64,000 bases of DNA, taken from NCBI GenBank assembly GCA_050633625.1, contig JBOEGW010000011.1:372001-436000 (forward strand), read 5' to 3'. Both the position numbers and the translations under genes were made by a program. The notes under the pieces are model-generated. The model was not told the origin of the DNA, ran no database searches, and was given only the letters and a program-made list of their open reading frames with translations. The stretch is from JBOEGW01 sp050633625. Its GTDB lineage: Bacteria > Pseudomonadota > Alphaproteobacteria > Rhodobacterales > Rhodobacteraceae. Shown piece by piece: positions 43,803-52,129 of this stretch (the first letter of the stretch is position 1; the number at the start of each line of letters is the position of its first letter).

Positions 43803-44158
43803 TTTTTGTCTTCAAAAAACGGCGTCATCTGCGCAACGATCACCGAGTTTGCCGCAAGCGCGCGTCCCATCAAGTCGCGTTCTTCGTCGGGAATATCGTG
43901 CCCCTCAGACAGCCTTTCGTCGAGCGATCCATAGCCCGTCACATCCAGCGGTGACATATCGGCCTGTTTCAAAATGGCGACCGTCTCACGGACGGCTTCA
44001 GCCTCATCAACCCCGGATGCGTAGCACATCAGCGCCGCGCCGGTGGCGCCTTTGGGCAGCCCATCGTCCTTGGCGCGCCCGACTTCCACCAAAAGCGTGT
44101 AGACTTCGTGCGGCTTTTTCACTTTTTTGGGTTTGTCGGCTTTGGGTGTCTCGGTCAT
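43799..44158 (-). CDS. Small hypothetical protein coupled to DUF389
   Basis: 119 residues from ATG 44158 (MTETPKADKPKKVKKPHEVY); the frame upstream to 44257 is not needed. A basic N-terminus is followed by a probably alpha/beta body: YTLLVEVGRAKDDGLPKGAT, ALMCYASGVDEAEAVRETVAIL, DVTGYGSLDERLSEGHDIPDEE and MGRALAANSVIVAQMTPFFED. No named family. The stop overlaps the DUF389 start by four bases. Acidic composition with no membrane segment suggests a soluble partner. Confidence 0.7.
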   Translation of the reverse strand: MTETPKADKPKKVKKPHEVYTLLVEVGRAKDDGLPKGATGAALMCYASGVDEAEAVRETVAILKQADMSPLDVTGYGSLDERLSEGHDIPDEERDLMGRALAANSVIVAQMTPFFEDKK

Positions 44159-44222
44159 GGGTACTCTCCTGTTGCTCAACAGGTGCGCGGGGGCGCTTCT
44201 AAAGTCAAGCAAAGGAGCAAGC

Positions 44223-44906
44223 ATGCTGCAGCATATAGGCGAAGATGCGTGGATCACAGATGGGACGCATTCGGCCCAGAATTTTGGATTTTGCTACACA
44301 CTTCGGATGGTGGTGATCCGGCTCACCTCCGGCGACCTATGGGTCTGGTCTCCCATCCCATTGTCTGAAGATCTAGCCGCTGAAATCGTGGAGTTGGGCA
44401 AGGTTAGACACATAGTTTCGCCAAACGCATTTCATCATTTGTCGATTTCACAATGGCAGGCCGCATATCCAGACGCCACACTTTTCGCCGCACCGGGCCT
44501 TACCAAACGCCGCGCGGACCTTTCGCCGGGCTTCACCTTTGGGAAGGAAAACCCACCGTGGGAGAATGAGATTTCGACAGTCCTGTTTCGCGGGAATCTT
44601 CTTTTTGAGGAAGCGGTTTTCTTTCATCACGCGAGTGGCACTTTGATATTTACTGACATTTTGCAAAACACGCCAAAAGAGATGAACAAAGGCTGGCGCA
44701 AAAGGGTCGCGCTTCTCGACAAAATGAGCGGCGATGAGCCGCAAGTGCCGCGCAAATTTCGGATTACCTTTCGTGACAAAACCGCCTTAAAACAAGCCAT
44801 TTCGCAGGTTCAGGCATTCCCTGTCTCCACCGTAGTCGTGGCGCATGGTGACCCAGTGACAAAAGACGCACCCGAGTTTTTGCGGCGCGCATTTTCCTGG
44901 GCCTGA
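44223..44906 (+). CDS. DUF4336-family protein
   Basis: 227 residues from ATG 44223 (MLQHIGEDAW). The sequence has a metallo-beta-lactamase-like rhythm: LTSGDLWVWSPIPLSED, HIVSPNAFHHLSISQWQAAYPDATLFAAPGL and ISTVLFRGNLLFEEAVFFHHASGTLIFTDIL. The HHLS and HH pairs may be remnants of metal ligands, but the canonical HxHxDH is absent. This fits DUF4336, whose function is unknown. It is divergent from the small hypothetical gene with a 64-base gap. A bidirectional terminator follows. Confidence 0.75.
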   Translation: MLQHIGEDAWITDGTHSAQNFGFCYTLRMVVIRLTSGDLWVWSPIPLSEDLAAEIVELGKVRHIVSPNAFHHLSISQWQAAYPDATLFAAPGLTKRRADLSPGFTFGKENPPWENEISTVLFRGNLLFEEAVFFHHASGTLIFTDILQNTPKEMNKGWRKRVALLDKMSGDEPQVPRKFRITFRDKTALKQAISQVQAFPVSTVVVAHGDPVTKDAPEFLRRAFSWA

Positions 44907-44920
44907 CATGTCGAACAGTG

Positions 44921-44962
44921 AAAAACGCCGCCCGCATCGGGGCGACGTTGTTTGCGTTTTTT
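44921..44962. terminator. Bidirectional rho-independent terminator
   Basis: AACGCCGCCC pairs imperfectly with GGGGCGACGTT, followed by TTTGCGTTTTTT on the plus strand and, in the other direction, by AAAAA giving a T-tract. It sits between the convergent DUF4336 and TonB-receptor genes and can serve both. Confidence 0.75.
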
Positions 44963-44973
44963 AGCGTGGCCCG

Positions 44974-46971
44974 TCAGAAGGTTTTCGCCAGGTTGAACTT
45001 GAACGTCCGGCCCGGCGCGGAGCGCGTTGCTAGGTGTGGCGTGTAGTCCAGATCAAAGAGGTTCTCGACACCGAGCCGGAATTCCGCACCCTCAAACAGC
45101 CCTTCTTGAGGGATGTAGGTCGCCCGCACGTTATGCACGATTGAGCTGGGTGTCGGAGTTGCGGACCTGTTCATTGCGGCATCTGCGACGATCTCCCAAC
45201 TCAGGTCATACTCATTGCCCCAGCGTTTCCCAAATGTGGCGCGCAATTGGCTTGCGGGGATTCCGGCCCAATCTGTGCTTGCGCCACTCGCATCCTGACC
45301 GGTGCCATATTGCAGGTTTGCATTCACATCCGTGTAAAACCCGCTCGCGGTCGAATAGGACGCCTCAAGCTCAACCCCACGCATTTGCGCGCTTACATAT
45401 GGGGTCATGGTTGGCGATGTGTAGGAAGTGATGTCCCAGAGGTTTGTTTGATACGCATTGACCTTCACGCTCAACTGATCGCCCCCCGTGAACACCGATG
45501 CCCGGTCAAGACTCAGGCCAAGCTCATAAGACCGCGCCTTTTCGGACTGGGTCATATAGGCTGGATTTGTGAGGTCATCCATGATGGGCAGGTTTTCAGT
45601 ATAGGCTGCGCTACCAAACACCGCAAAGCCGGAGGAGCCAAATTCATATCGTCCGGAAATGCCACCCATGAAAGCATCGTTGTTATAGTAAGCATAGGAG
45701 GGGCCACCTACGACTTGCCGTTCGTACCGCAAAGCAGGTGTGACGGTCAAACCGCCCATCGAAATGTCGTCAACCGCGAACATGGCAAAGCGCTTGTCGG
45801 TTCCGCCGGGTGCAGATGAAGCATCAAGTCGCTTCTTATAGATGCCCTCAACCCCAAACCGAAGATCATGCGAAAACGCGCCTGTCGTGAAAAACGCTTG
45901 GTTCTTCACAGTGAGTTTTGTCGTTTGATACCGATGATCCGCGTCCACTAATGGTTGCAGGAACGGAAAGCTTGGTGTTCCTTCCATTGGCGACGACCCG
46001 GACACATAGGCGCTATCAATTTGCTGATCGGCGTAGCTCAACAGTGCTGTCACATTCACCCAATCGGTTGCCGTTGAATCAAACGTGTAGCGCAGCGTCG
46101 CCGTGCGCGAGTGAACCGCGCGATCGACATTTCCGAACGACCCGCCAGAGGTGCCGAAACTGTCGTAGGGCACATCGTTCTCGACCGAATTCGTGTCGGC
46201 GTAGGTGGCGCGCAGCGCGTGTTGATTGTCACTGCCAAACCTATAGAGCGCGCCAAGGGTGTAGGATGGGGTTTCGGAGGGTTGGACGTTGATAGGATTG
46301 CCCGAACCGTCCGTCATGATGCCCTGACCGCGATAGGTGAAATTGCCGATGAAACCCAAATTCTCAGTTGGCTGCCAAGCCGCAATAGAGGAACTTGCCC
46401 ATTGATTTCCGTTCGTTCCAAAATCAAACGATTGACGAAACGCGAACCCCGTTTCGCCTTCGGTTAAATCAATCGCATCCCGACTTTCGGCGCGCACCAA
46501 CCCGCCAATGATCCCGGACCCATATTCAAAGGTTCCGGCAATGCCTCGGATCACTTCGACCTCTTTATAAAACGAAGGGTCCGTATAGAGCTGTGTCCCG
46601 ATACGGTACAATTCTTCCGACCCAACAGAGGCCCCATCTAGCTGAATTGCGACTTTCTGATCCGACCCATAGGTGGAGTTTGCGCCCAAACCGCGAATGT
46701 TAATCCCGGATCCTTGCGGCGTGTTGCCATTGATCAAGCGCACGCCCGGCACAGTATCGACGATTTCCGCGATTGTGTCGGCTTGTCTGGCAATGATTTC
46801 ATCTTCGTCCACAGTGGTCGACGAGACCGCAGTTTGCGTTGCGACCTCCCTTTGGGACTCAGCCAACAAGACCGTGTCGAGTTCAAAAACGTCCTGCCCG
46901 AAGGCAGGGAGGGTGGTCGAAATGGCAGCGCTTGCCAATAGCACCGCCCGCAGCGAAAGTTGCGCGCTCAT
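44974..46971 (-). CDS. TonB-dependent receptor, probable heme receptor
   Basis: 665 residues. Signal peptide MSAQLSLRAVLLASAAISTT ending near AFGQ, then a TonB box ELDTVLL, a plug domain (IAEIVDTVPGVRLINGNTPQ, INIRGLGANSTYGSDQKVAI, GTFEYGSGIIGGLVRAESRD) and a 22-strand beta barrel ending in aromatic KFNLAKTF. Position beside hmuSTUV makes heme the likely cargo. In classical heme receptors a FRAP and an NPNL motif flank a heme-binding His; here that region (about residues 455-485) reads YTENLPIMDDLTNPAYM and has no His. The promoter overlaps an inverted repeat (see next). Confidence 0.9.
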   Translation of the reverse strand: MSAQLSLRAVLLASAAISTTLPAFGQDVFELDTVLLAESQREVATQTAVSSTTVDEDEIIARQADTIAEIVDTVPGVRLINGNTPQGSGINIRGLGANSTYGSDQKVAIQLDGASVGSEELYRIGTQLYTDPSFYKEVEVIRGIAGTFEYGSGIIGGLVRAESRDAIDLTEGETGFAFRQSFDFGTNGNQWASSSIAAWQPTENLGFIGNFTYRGQGIMTDGSGNPINVQPSETPSYTLGALYRFGSDNQHALRATYADTNSVENDVPYDSFGTSGGSFGNVDRAVHSRTATLRYTFDSTATDWVNVTALLSYADQQIDSAYVSGSSPMEGTPSFPFLQPLVDADHRYQTTKLTVKNQAFFTTGAFSHDLRFGVEGIYKKRLDASSAPGGTDKRFAMFAVDDISMGGLTVTPALRYERQVVGGPSYAYYNNDAFMGGISGRYEFGSSGFAVFGSAAYTENLPIMDDLTNPAYMTQSEKARSYELGLSLDRASVFTGGDQLSVKVNAYQTNLWDITSYTSPTMTPYVSAQMRGVELEASYSTASGFYTDVNANLQYGTGQDASGASTDWAGIPASQLRATFGKRWGNEYDLSWEIVADAAMNRSATPTPSSIVHNVRATYIPQEGLFEGAEFRLGVENLFDLDYTPHLATRSAPGRTFKFNLAKTF

Positions 46972-47089
46972 GGAGTTTCCCTTCCAGGTTTCTCAGAATT
47001 TTGGGGATTGGCGAGCTGGCGCGTGGCTGGCTTAGCGGGGCGCAATTTTGCGCCATTCTTTGCAAACATCACCTGCAAAGGACTTGCGT

Positions 47090-47119
47090 TGATTAGAATA
47101 GTTGACTATTTCAGTCAAC
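47090..47119 (-). promoter_or_regulatory. Divergent promoter region with iron-box-like palindrome
   Basis: GTTGACTATTTCAGTCAAC at 47101-47119 is a perfect 7-bp inverted repeat with 5-base centre; it contains TGA-N9-TCA, the layout described for RirA/Iron-Rhodo boxes in Rhodobacteraceae. On the minus strand TTGACT (47118-47113), 17 bases, then TAATCA forms a promoter for the TonB receptor, so the repeat would cover its -35. The hmuS start lies 98 bases on the other side. Confidence 0.6.
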
Positions 47120-47216
47120 AATAAGAGCAACCAAACTCACATGACCCAGCAAGCGCGGCATCCTCGCCACAGCGCAGCCAGGAATCCCCATAAAACATAA
47201 CTCTGGGAGCTTCCCC

Positions 47217-48284
47217 ATGGCAGCCAATGCACCCCTGACGGCACGCGATATCCGCGCCGCCTTTGATGAAAATACAGATAAACGCGCCCGCGACTTGGCT
47301 GCTTCCCTCGGTATCAGTGAAGCCGCTCTTGTCGCGGCTCAGATCGGACATGGCGCAACCGCGATCGCCGCAAACCCAGACGATCTCATGCCGCAGATCC
47401 CGGCCTTGGGCGAAGTCCTCGCTCTGACTCGAACGCCCAGCGTTGTGCATGAAAAGGTCGGTGTTTATGACAATTTCCAATCCGGTAAACACGCCTCAAT
47501 GGTGCTGACAAAAGACATCGACCTGCGCATATTCCCAGGCCATTGGGCCTTTGCATTTGCAGTCGAATCCGAGGGAAAAACCGGCGTGCGCCGTTCCATT
47601 CAGGTGTTCGATAAAGCGGGCGATGCTGTTCACAAAATCCACCTGCGCGAAACCTCAAATACTGACGCCTATGCGCCAATGGTAGAAGCGCTGCGTCTTG
47701 ATGAGCAGCTTGATACATTGCCACTTGAGCCGCGCGTTCCCGCCACGCCCGCGATTGAGCGCGCCGATAGAGCCGATGTGCTGCGTCGTGAATGGGACCG
47801 GATGACAGACACCCACCAATTCATGCTCCTGACTCGCAAGCTAAAGATAAACCGCCTTGGTGCGTATCGCATTGCGGGTGCGCCTTATGTGCGGCCTTTG
47901 GCGCTTGGGAGCGTGGATCAACTGCTCACAACGCTGGGTGAAACAGGCGTTCCGGTAATGGTTTTTGTTGGCAACCACGGCTGTATCCAAATCCACTCTG
48001 GTCCTGTCAAACAAATCAAGAAAATGGGTCCATGGATGAACGTCATGGATCCCGGCTTTAATCTGCATTTGCGTTCGGATCATGTGGCCGAAATCTATGA
48101 AGTGCGCAAACCGACCAAACGCGGCATGGCGATCTCTGTTGAGGCTTTTGACGCCGACGGCGCGATCATCATGCAGATTTTTGGAATGCGCGTGAATGGC
48201 GAGGATCATGTCGCCGCCTTCGAAGCCCTTCTGCCCGATCTTGAAGATTTGAGCACAACGCAAAACTCGGAGGAAGTCGCATGA
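47217..48284 (+). CDS. hmuS: Heme utilisation protein HmuS/HemS
   Basis: 355 residues, cytoplasmic. Two tandem HemS repeats are seen, the first with KVGVYDNFQSGKHASMVLTKDIDLRIF, the second with FVGNHGCIQIHSGPVKQIKKMGPWMNVMDPGFNLHLRSDHVAEIYEVRKPT-type text. The conserved His of HGCIQIHSGPV and the aromatic F/W cluster in the GPWMNVMDP region match the family. Accepts or degrades imported heme. First gene of an eight-gene operon; its stop overlaps hmuT by four bases (ATGA). Confidence 0.92.
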   Translation: MAANAPLTARDIRAAFDENTDKRARDLAASLGISEAALVAAQIGHGATAIAANPDDLMPQIPALGEVLALTRTPSVVHEKVGVYDNFQSGKHASMVLTKDIDLRIFPGHWAFAFAVESEGKTGVRRSIQVFDKAGDAVHKIHLRETSNTDAYAPMVEALRLDEQLDTLPLEPRVPATPAIERADRADVLRREWDRMTDTHQFMLLTRKLKINRLGAYRIAGAPYVRPLALGSVDQLLTTLGETGVPVMVFVGNHGCIQIHSGPVKQIKKMGPWMNVMDPGFNLHLRSDHVAEIYEVRKPTKRGMAISVEAFDADGAIIMQIFGMRVNGEDHVAAFEALLPDLEDLSTTQNSEEVA

Positions 48285-49117
48285 AACGGCTGATACTCGC
48301 GGCTGCGATTGGCGCCCTAATGCCGAGCCTCGCCTTGGCGGACCGTGTTGTGTCTCTTGGCGGCGCACTCACCGAAATTGTCTACGCGCTTGGCGAAGAA
48401 GAACGTCTGGTTGGCCGCGATACCACCTCCAACTTTCCAGCTGAAGCGTTGGACCTTCCCGATGTTGGCTATATCCGGCAGTTGTCTGCTGAAGGTGTCT
48501 TGTCGGTCAGCCCAGACTTGATCATCACCGAACCCGGTGCTGGGCCAGACGAGACAATGGCCTTGCTGAATGAAGCGAGCGTTCCGGTTGTTGAAATGCC
48601 GGCCGGGTATAGCGCCGATGACGTAGAGGCTCGGATTATCGCAGTTTCCGAAGCGCTGGGCGTTTTGGAAAAAGGGAAAGATCTGGCTGCGACAGTCCGT
48701 GCGGATATGGAAGAAGCTGGCGCAATGGCGCGGGCCGCGGGTACCAAAAAGCGCGTGCTGTTCGTGCTCACCGCCACCGCTGACCGCATCATGGCCGCTG
48801 GCGAAAACTCTTCCGCCGAAGCGATCATCGAGCTGGCAGGTGGCATCAATGCGATGGAGGGATTCGAGGGGTACAAACAAGTTTCAAGTGAAGCCGTCAT
48901 TACTGCTCAGCCGGATGTCATTCTCATGATGGACCGGCGCGGTGAGCATGTGATTTCCGACGAAGACCTATTCGCGATGCCAGCGTTCAAACTGACTCCA
49001 GCCGCCCGTACAGCGGCCGTTGTGCGCATGGATGGCATGTTGCTCTTGGGCTTCGGCCCGCGTGTGGGCGAAGCCACTTTGGCCCTTTCGAAGCATTTGG
49101 CGCAGGTTGGCGGCTGA
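48281..49117 (+). CDS. hmuT: Heme ABC transporter periplasmic binding protein
   Basis: 278 residues. Signal peptide MKRLILAAAIGALMPSLALA, then a class III (TroA/FepB-like) binding protein: RVVSLGGALTEIVYALGEEERLVGRD, TTSNFPAEALDLPDVGYIRQL, LSVSPDLIITEPGAGPDETM, RVLFVLTATADRIMAAGENS and AGGINAMEGFEGYKQVSSEAV. Tyr-containing regions such as VGYIRQL sit where heme ligands occur in HmuT. Overlaps hmuS by four bases and is followed by hmuU after one base. Confidence 0.92.
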   Translation: MKRLILAAAIGALMPSLALADRVVSLGGALTEIVYALGEEERLVGRDTTSNFPAEALDLPDVGYIRQLSAEGVLSVSPDLIITEPGAGPDETMALLNEASVPVVEMPAGYSADDVEARIIAVSEALGVLEKGKDLAATVRADMEEAGAMARAAGTKKRVLFVLTATADRIMAAGENSSAEAIIELAGGINAMEGFEGYKQVSSEAVITAQPDVILMMDRRGEHVISDEDLFAMPAFKLTPAARTAAVVRMDGMLLLGFGPRVGEATLALSKHLAQVGG

Positions 49118-49118
49118 C

Positions 49119-50189
49119 ATGGTTGCCGTTGATCACGAGTTAGCCGCACCCTTTGATGCGCGCGCGTCTTTGGCGCGCCGCATGCCGGTGTGGTTGACCA
49201 TCACTTTGGGTCTTACTTGTCTTGCCAGTTTGTTTGTTGGCGCGACAGGCACATCGCCTCTTGCCGTCCTACAGGCCGTGGTGACGGGGCAAGACATTGC
49301 CATCGCTGATCGGGTTGTGATCTTGGAAATCCGCTTGCCGCGGTTGGTAATGGGGGGCTTGGTCGGAGCCTCACTGGCTGTGTCCGGCGTTATTCTACAG
49401 GGGCTTTTTCGAAACCCACTGGCCGATCCTGGATTGGTCGGGGTCAGCGCGGGGGCGGGTCTTGGTGCGATATCCGCCATCGTGTTGGGCGGTTTGCTAC
49501 CGCCAGCGATCGGAGCCGCGATTGGGAGCGCCCTCGTGCCGATCGCGGCTTTCGGCGGCAGTTTCGTGGCCGTTGTCGTGCTGTACGCACTGTCCACGCG
49601 CCATGGTCAAACCTCTGTCGCGACGATGCTTTTGGCGGGAATAGCCCTTGCCGCAATTGTTGGCGCACTCACCGGACTTCTTGTTTTTCGCGCGGATGAT
49701 ACGCAGCTTCGCACACTAACATTCTGGTCCCTTGGCTCTCTGGCGGGCGCAACATGGGGCAAAATTCTGGTAGCAGCGCCCCTCATGGGATTGGCCATAC
49801 TGGGGGCACCCGTTCTCGCGAGCGGACTTGATGGATTGGCACTAGGAGAAACAGCTGCGCGCCATATGGGAATTCATGTCGAAAGCCTGAAACGCCGCGC
49901 AATCTGGGTCGTGTCCGCCGCTGTTGGGGCGGCGGTCGCTGTGTCCGGCGGCATTGGTTTTGTCGGCATCATTGTGCCCCATCTCTTGCGTCTTTCAACA
50001 GGTCCGTCCCACAAACTCCTTTTGATCAACGCCGCGCTTCTGGGCGCAATTACGCTCCTGTTGGCGGACATGGTTGCACGGGTCATTGTCGCTCCTGCTG
50101 AGCTTCCAATCGGTATCATCATGGCGCTTGTCGGTGGGCCATTCTTCATGTGGATCTTGTTGCGTCGTCGCGGCCTCATGAGTGTCTAA
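49119..50189 (+). CDS. hmuU: Heme ABC transporter permease
   Basis: 356 residues from ATG 49119. FecCD/BtuC-type permease with about ten membrane segments: IADRVVILEIRLPRLVMGGLVGASLAVSGV, the conserved GLFRNPLADPGLVGVSAG-GAG region, GQTSVATMLLAGIALAAIVG, and GGIGFVGIIVPHLLRLSTGPSHKLLL. This is the family's SGxxxQxxxRNPLADP-loop and the GFVGLxxPH-motif. Forms the HmuU2V2 importer. One base after the hmuT stop and two bases before hmuV. Confidence 0.94.
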   Translation: MVAVDHELAAPFDARASLARRMPVWLTITLGLTCLASLFVGATGTSPLAVLQAVVTGQDIAIADRVVILEIRLPRLVMGGLVGASLAVSGVILQGLFRNPLADPGLVGVSAGAGLGAISAIVLGGLLPPAIGAAIGSALVPIAAFGGSFVAVVVLYALSTRHGQTSVATMLLAGIALAAIVGALTGLLVFRADDTQLRTLTFWSLGSLAGATWGKILVAAPLMGLAILGAPVLASGLDGLALGETAARHMGIHVESLKRRAIWVVSAAVGAAVAVSGGIGFVGIIVPHLLRLSTGPSHKLLLINAALLGAITLLLADMVARVIVAPAELPIGIIMALVGGPFFMWILLRRRGLMSV

Positions 50190-50191
50190 TC

Positions 50192-50971
50192 ATGCTTAAA
50201 ACAGAGAAACTCAACGTTAGTATCGACAAGAAGACAGTGTTGCACGATGTCGATTTCGTGGCGCAGCCGGGCGAGGTAACGGCCATTGTTGGCCCCAACG
50301 GATCCGGTAAGACGACGCTTTTGAGCGCCCTTTCAGGTGACCGCAGCTTTACAGGTACGGCTTTCATGGGAGACCTCGATCTAGCAGAGGCACAGCCGTG
50401 GGAGCTGGCGGAGCGCCGCGCGGTCTTGGCGCAGTTCACCTCGGTGGCCTTTCCATATACTGTTGCTGAAATCGTCCGATTAGGCCAAGCGCTCGGCAGC
50501 GAAGGCGCAGGGTTTGACCATACTCAACAAGCCCTGTCTGACGTAGGCCTTTCTGGGTATGGCACCCGCGCGTATCATGCATTATCGGGCGGCGAACAAC
50601 AGCGCGTACAGCTTGCCCGTGTTCTGACCCAAGTCTGGTCTCCAATCGACGATCACGGCCCCCGCTGGCTCATCTTGGATGAGCCGGTTTCGAGCCTCGA
50701 TATTGCCCACCAGCTCGAAGTGATGGCCATCACTCAACGTTTTGCCAAAGCCGGTGGAGGCGTCGTTGCCGTCATGCACGACCTCAATCTCACAGCTATG
50801 TTCGCTGACTCAGTGGCGCTTATGTCCAAGGGTCGATTGATGCGCCAAGGCTCCATTCAGGAGGTCTTCACCGACACCGAATTATCCCGCGCCTATGGAT
50901 GCAAAGTGCAAGTAAACGCGGCGCCTCAAAGCGCAACATTTGTGCTTCCACAGGCCGCCGCCGCGATATGA
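50192..50971 (+). CDS. hmuV: Heme ABC transporter ATP-binding protein
   Basis: 259 residues from ATG 50192. ABC motifs in order: Walker A IVGPNGSGKTTL near residue 35, Q-loop LAQFTSVAFPY, signature LSGGEQQRVQLARVL, Walker B RWLILDEPVSSLD, switch His in VMHDLNLTAMF. The LDEPVSSLDIAHQLEVM and the HmuV-type C-terminal AYGCKVQVN-like end agree with the heme family. Follows hmuU by two bases. Thirteen bases to exbB. Confidence 0.95.
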   Translation: MLKTEKLNVSIDKKTVLHDVDFVAQPGEVTAIVGPNGSGKTTLLSALSGDRSFTGTAFMGDLDLAEAQPWELAERRAVLAQFTSVAFPYTVAEIVRLGQALGSEGAGFDHTQQALSDVGLSGYGTRAYHALSGGEQQRVQLARVLTQVWSPIDDHGPRWLILDEPVSSLDIAHQLEVMAITQRFAKAGGGVVAVMHDLNLTAMFADSVALMSKGRLMRQGSIQEVFTDTELSRAYGCKVQVNAAPQSATFVLPQAAAAI

Positions 50972-50984
50972 AAGGACAGGAAAA

Positions 50985-51704
50985 ATGACAAGCAAATGGG
51001 ACACTATTCTGGCGTTTATGGAAAAGGGCGGTGCGGCGATCTGGGTGATTGCAGCGCTGGCCGCATTGACTGCTGGTTTGATCGTTTGGAAGGTTCTGCG
51101 CCTCGCTATTGGGGGCGCATGGCGCGTAAGTGGCGCCGAGCGCGCGGTGCAGGCTTGGTGCGCGAATGAGCCAGAACGCGCCAGCGAAATTGCGCAACAG
51201 CTGCGCGGAACCGTGGGTGCCCCTGTGCGCGCAGCGATCCTGTTGCAAACGGACGCGACCTTGCCAACGGCCCAACAGCGCGAAGAAACCTTGCGCGTTG
51301 CCGCAAAGGAACTCGATGACACCCGCCGTGGTCTGCGCGGTCTCGAGTTGGTTGCGACGATTGCCCCGCTTGTTGGTTTATTAGGGACTGTTTTGGGCAT
51401 GGTTTCCGCCTTTCAAGCGCTCGAAGCGGCGGGAAATCGCGCTGATCCTTCTGCGCTTGCAGGCGGCATCTGGGAAGCTCTCTTGACAACAGCGGCGGGT
51501 ATGGCGGTCGCGATCCCAGCCTCCGGCGCGCTCACTTGGTTTGAGAGTGTTTCTGACCGCGCGCAGGGGCAAATCGAGGATATGATCACGCGCATTTTTG
51601 TCGGCCCAAAGGCGATGGTCCTCAGCCATGCCAAGCCGCGCAAGAGTGGCGAACTTGACGGTGAATCAGTGCCTAATCATGCAGTTTTGACACCAGCACA
51701 ATGA
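50985..51704 (+). CDS. exbB: ExbB/MotA/TolQ-type proton channel protein
   Basis: 239 residues from ATG 50985 with AGGACAGG upstream. Three membrane segments: AAIWVIAALAALTAGLIVWKV; LVATIAPLVGLLGTVLGMVSAF; and IWEALLTTAAGMAVAIPASGAL, the pore helix whose Glu and Thr (EALLTTA) are the conserved residues of ExbB. Forms the proton-driven motor with ExbD and TonB for outer-membrane receptors. The ATGA overlap ties it to exbD. Its place within the hmu operon suggests that the motor is dedicated to heme uptake. Confidence 0.93.
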   Translation: MTSKWDTILAFMEKGGAAIWVIAALAALTAGLIVWKVLRLAIGGAWRVSGAERAVQAWCANEPERASEIAQQLRGTVGAPVRAAILLQTDATLPTAQQREETLRVAAKELDDTRRGLRGLELVATIAPLVGLLGTVLGMVSAFQALEAAGNRADPSALAGGIWEALLTTAAGMAVAIPASGALTWFESVSDRAQGQIEDMITRIFVGPKAMVLSHAKPRKSGELDGESVPNHAVLTPAQ

Positions 51705-52129
51705 CTCTTCAAATGCCTGATATGTCCCTCGGCAAACCACGCCAATCGCGGCGCCCTAGCCTGACACCTATGATTGACGTGGTGTTTTTGCTATTGGTGT
51801 TTTTCATGCTCGCGTCCAAATTTGGCTCAGAAGGCGCGATTAAAGTTGCTGGTGCCAATGGGCCTCAGACGACAGCGTATAGTGGCCCTCCACGGCTTGT
51901 TGATATCGGCCCAAATGGCGTGCTGCTGAATGGCAGCGATATCCCTGAAGCCACCCTTGTTAAACAGCTAGCCGGGCTGATGAGCGCGCCCACGGAGACT
52001 GTCGTTCTTCGGGCACGAGAGGGTGCTGATGTGCAACGTGTTGTGACTGTGATGGAAACGCTGACGCGCGCCGGGCTGAGCGGATTGATCTTGATAGAAG
52101 CCGCAGACCAGGGTGGAGAAAGCAAATGA
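51701..52129 (+). CDS. exbD: ExbD biopolymer transport protein (intact)
   Basis: 142 residues. Basic N-terminus, a single membrane helix PMIDVVFLLLVFFMLASKF, and a periplasmic domain that ends with VMETLTRAGLSGLILIEA. Asp26 in PMIDVV (codon GAC at 51776-51778) is the conserved protonatable residue equivalent to E. coli ExbD Asp25. Overlaps exbB and the next gene by four bases each. Forms the dimeric stator/rotor core inside the ExbB pentamer. Confidence 0.93.
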   Translation: MTLQMPDMSLGKPRQSRRPSLTPMIDVVFLLLVFFMLASKFGSEGAIKVAGANGPQTTAYSGPPRLVDIGPNGVLLNGSDIPEATLVKQLAGLMSAPTETVVLRAREGADVQRVVTVMETLTRAGLSGLILIEAADQGGESK

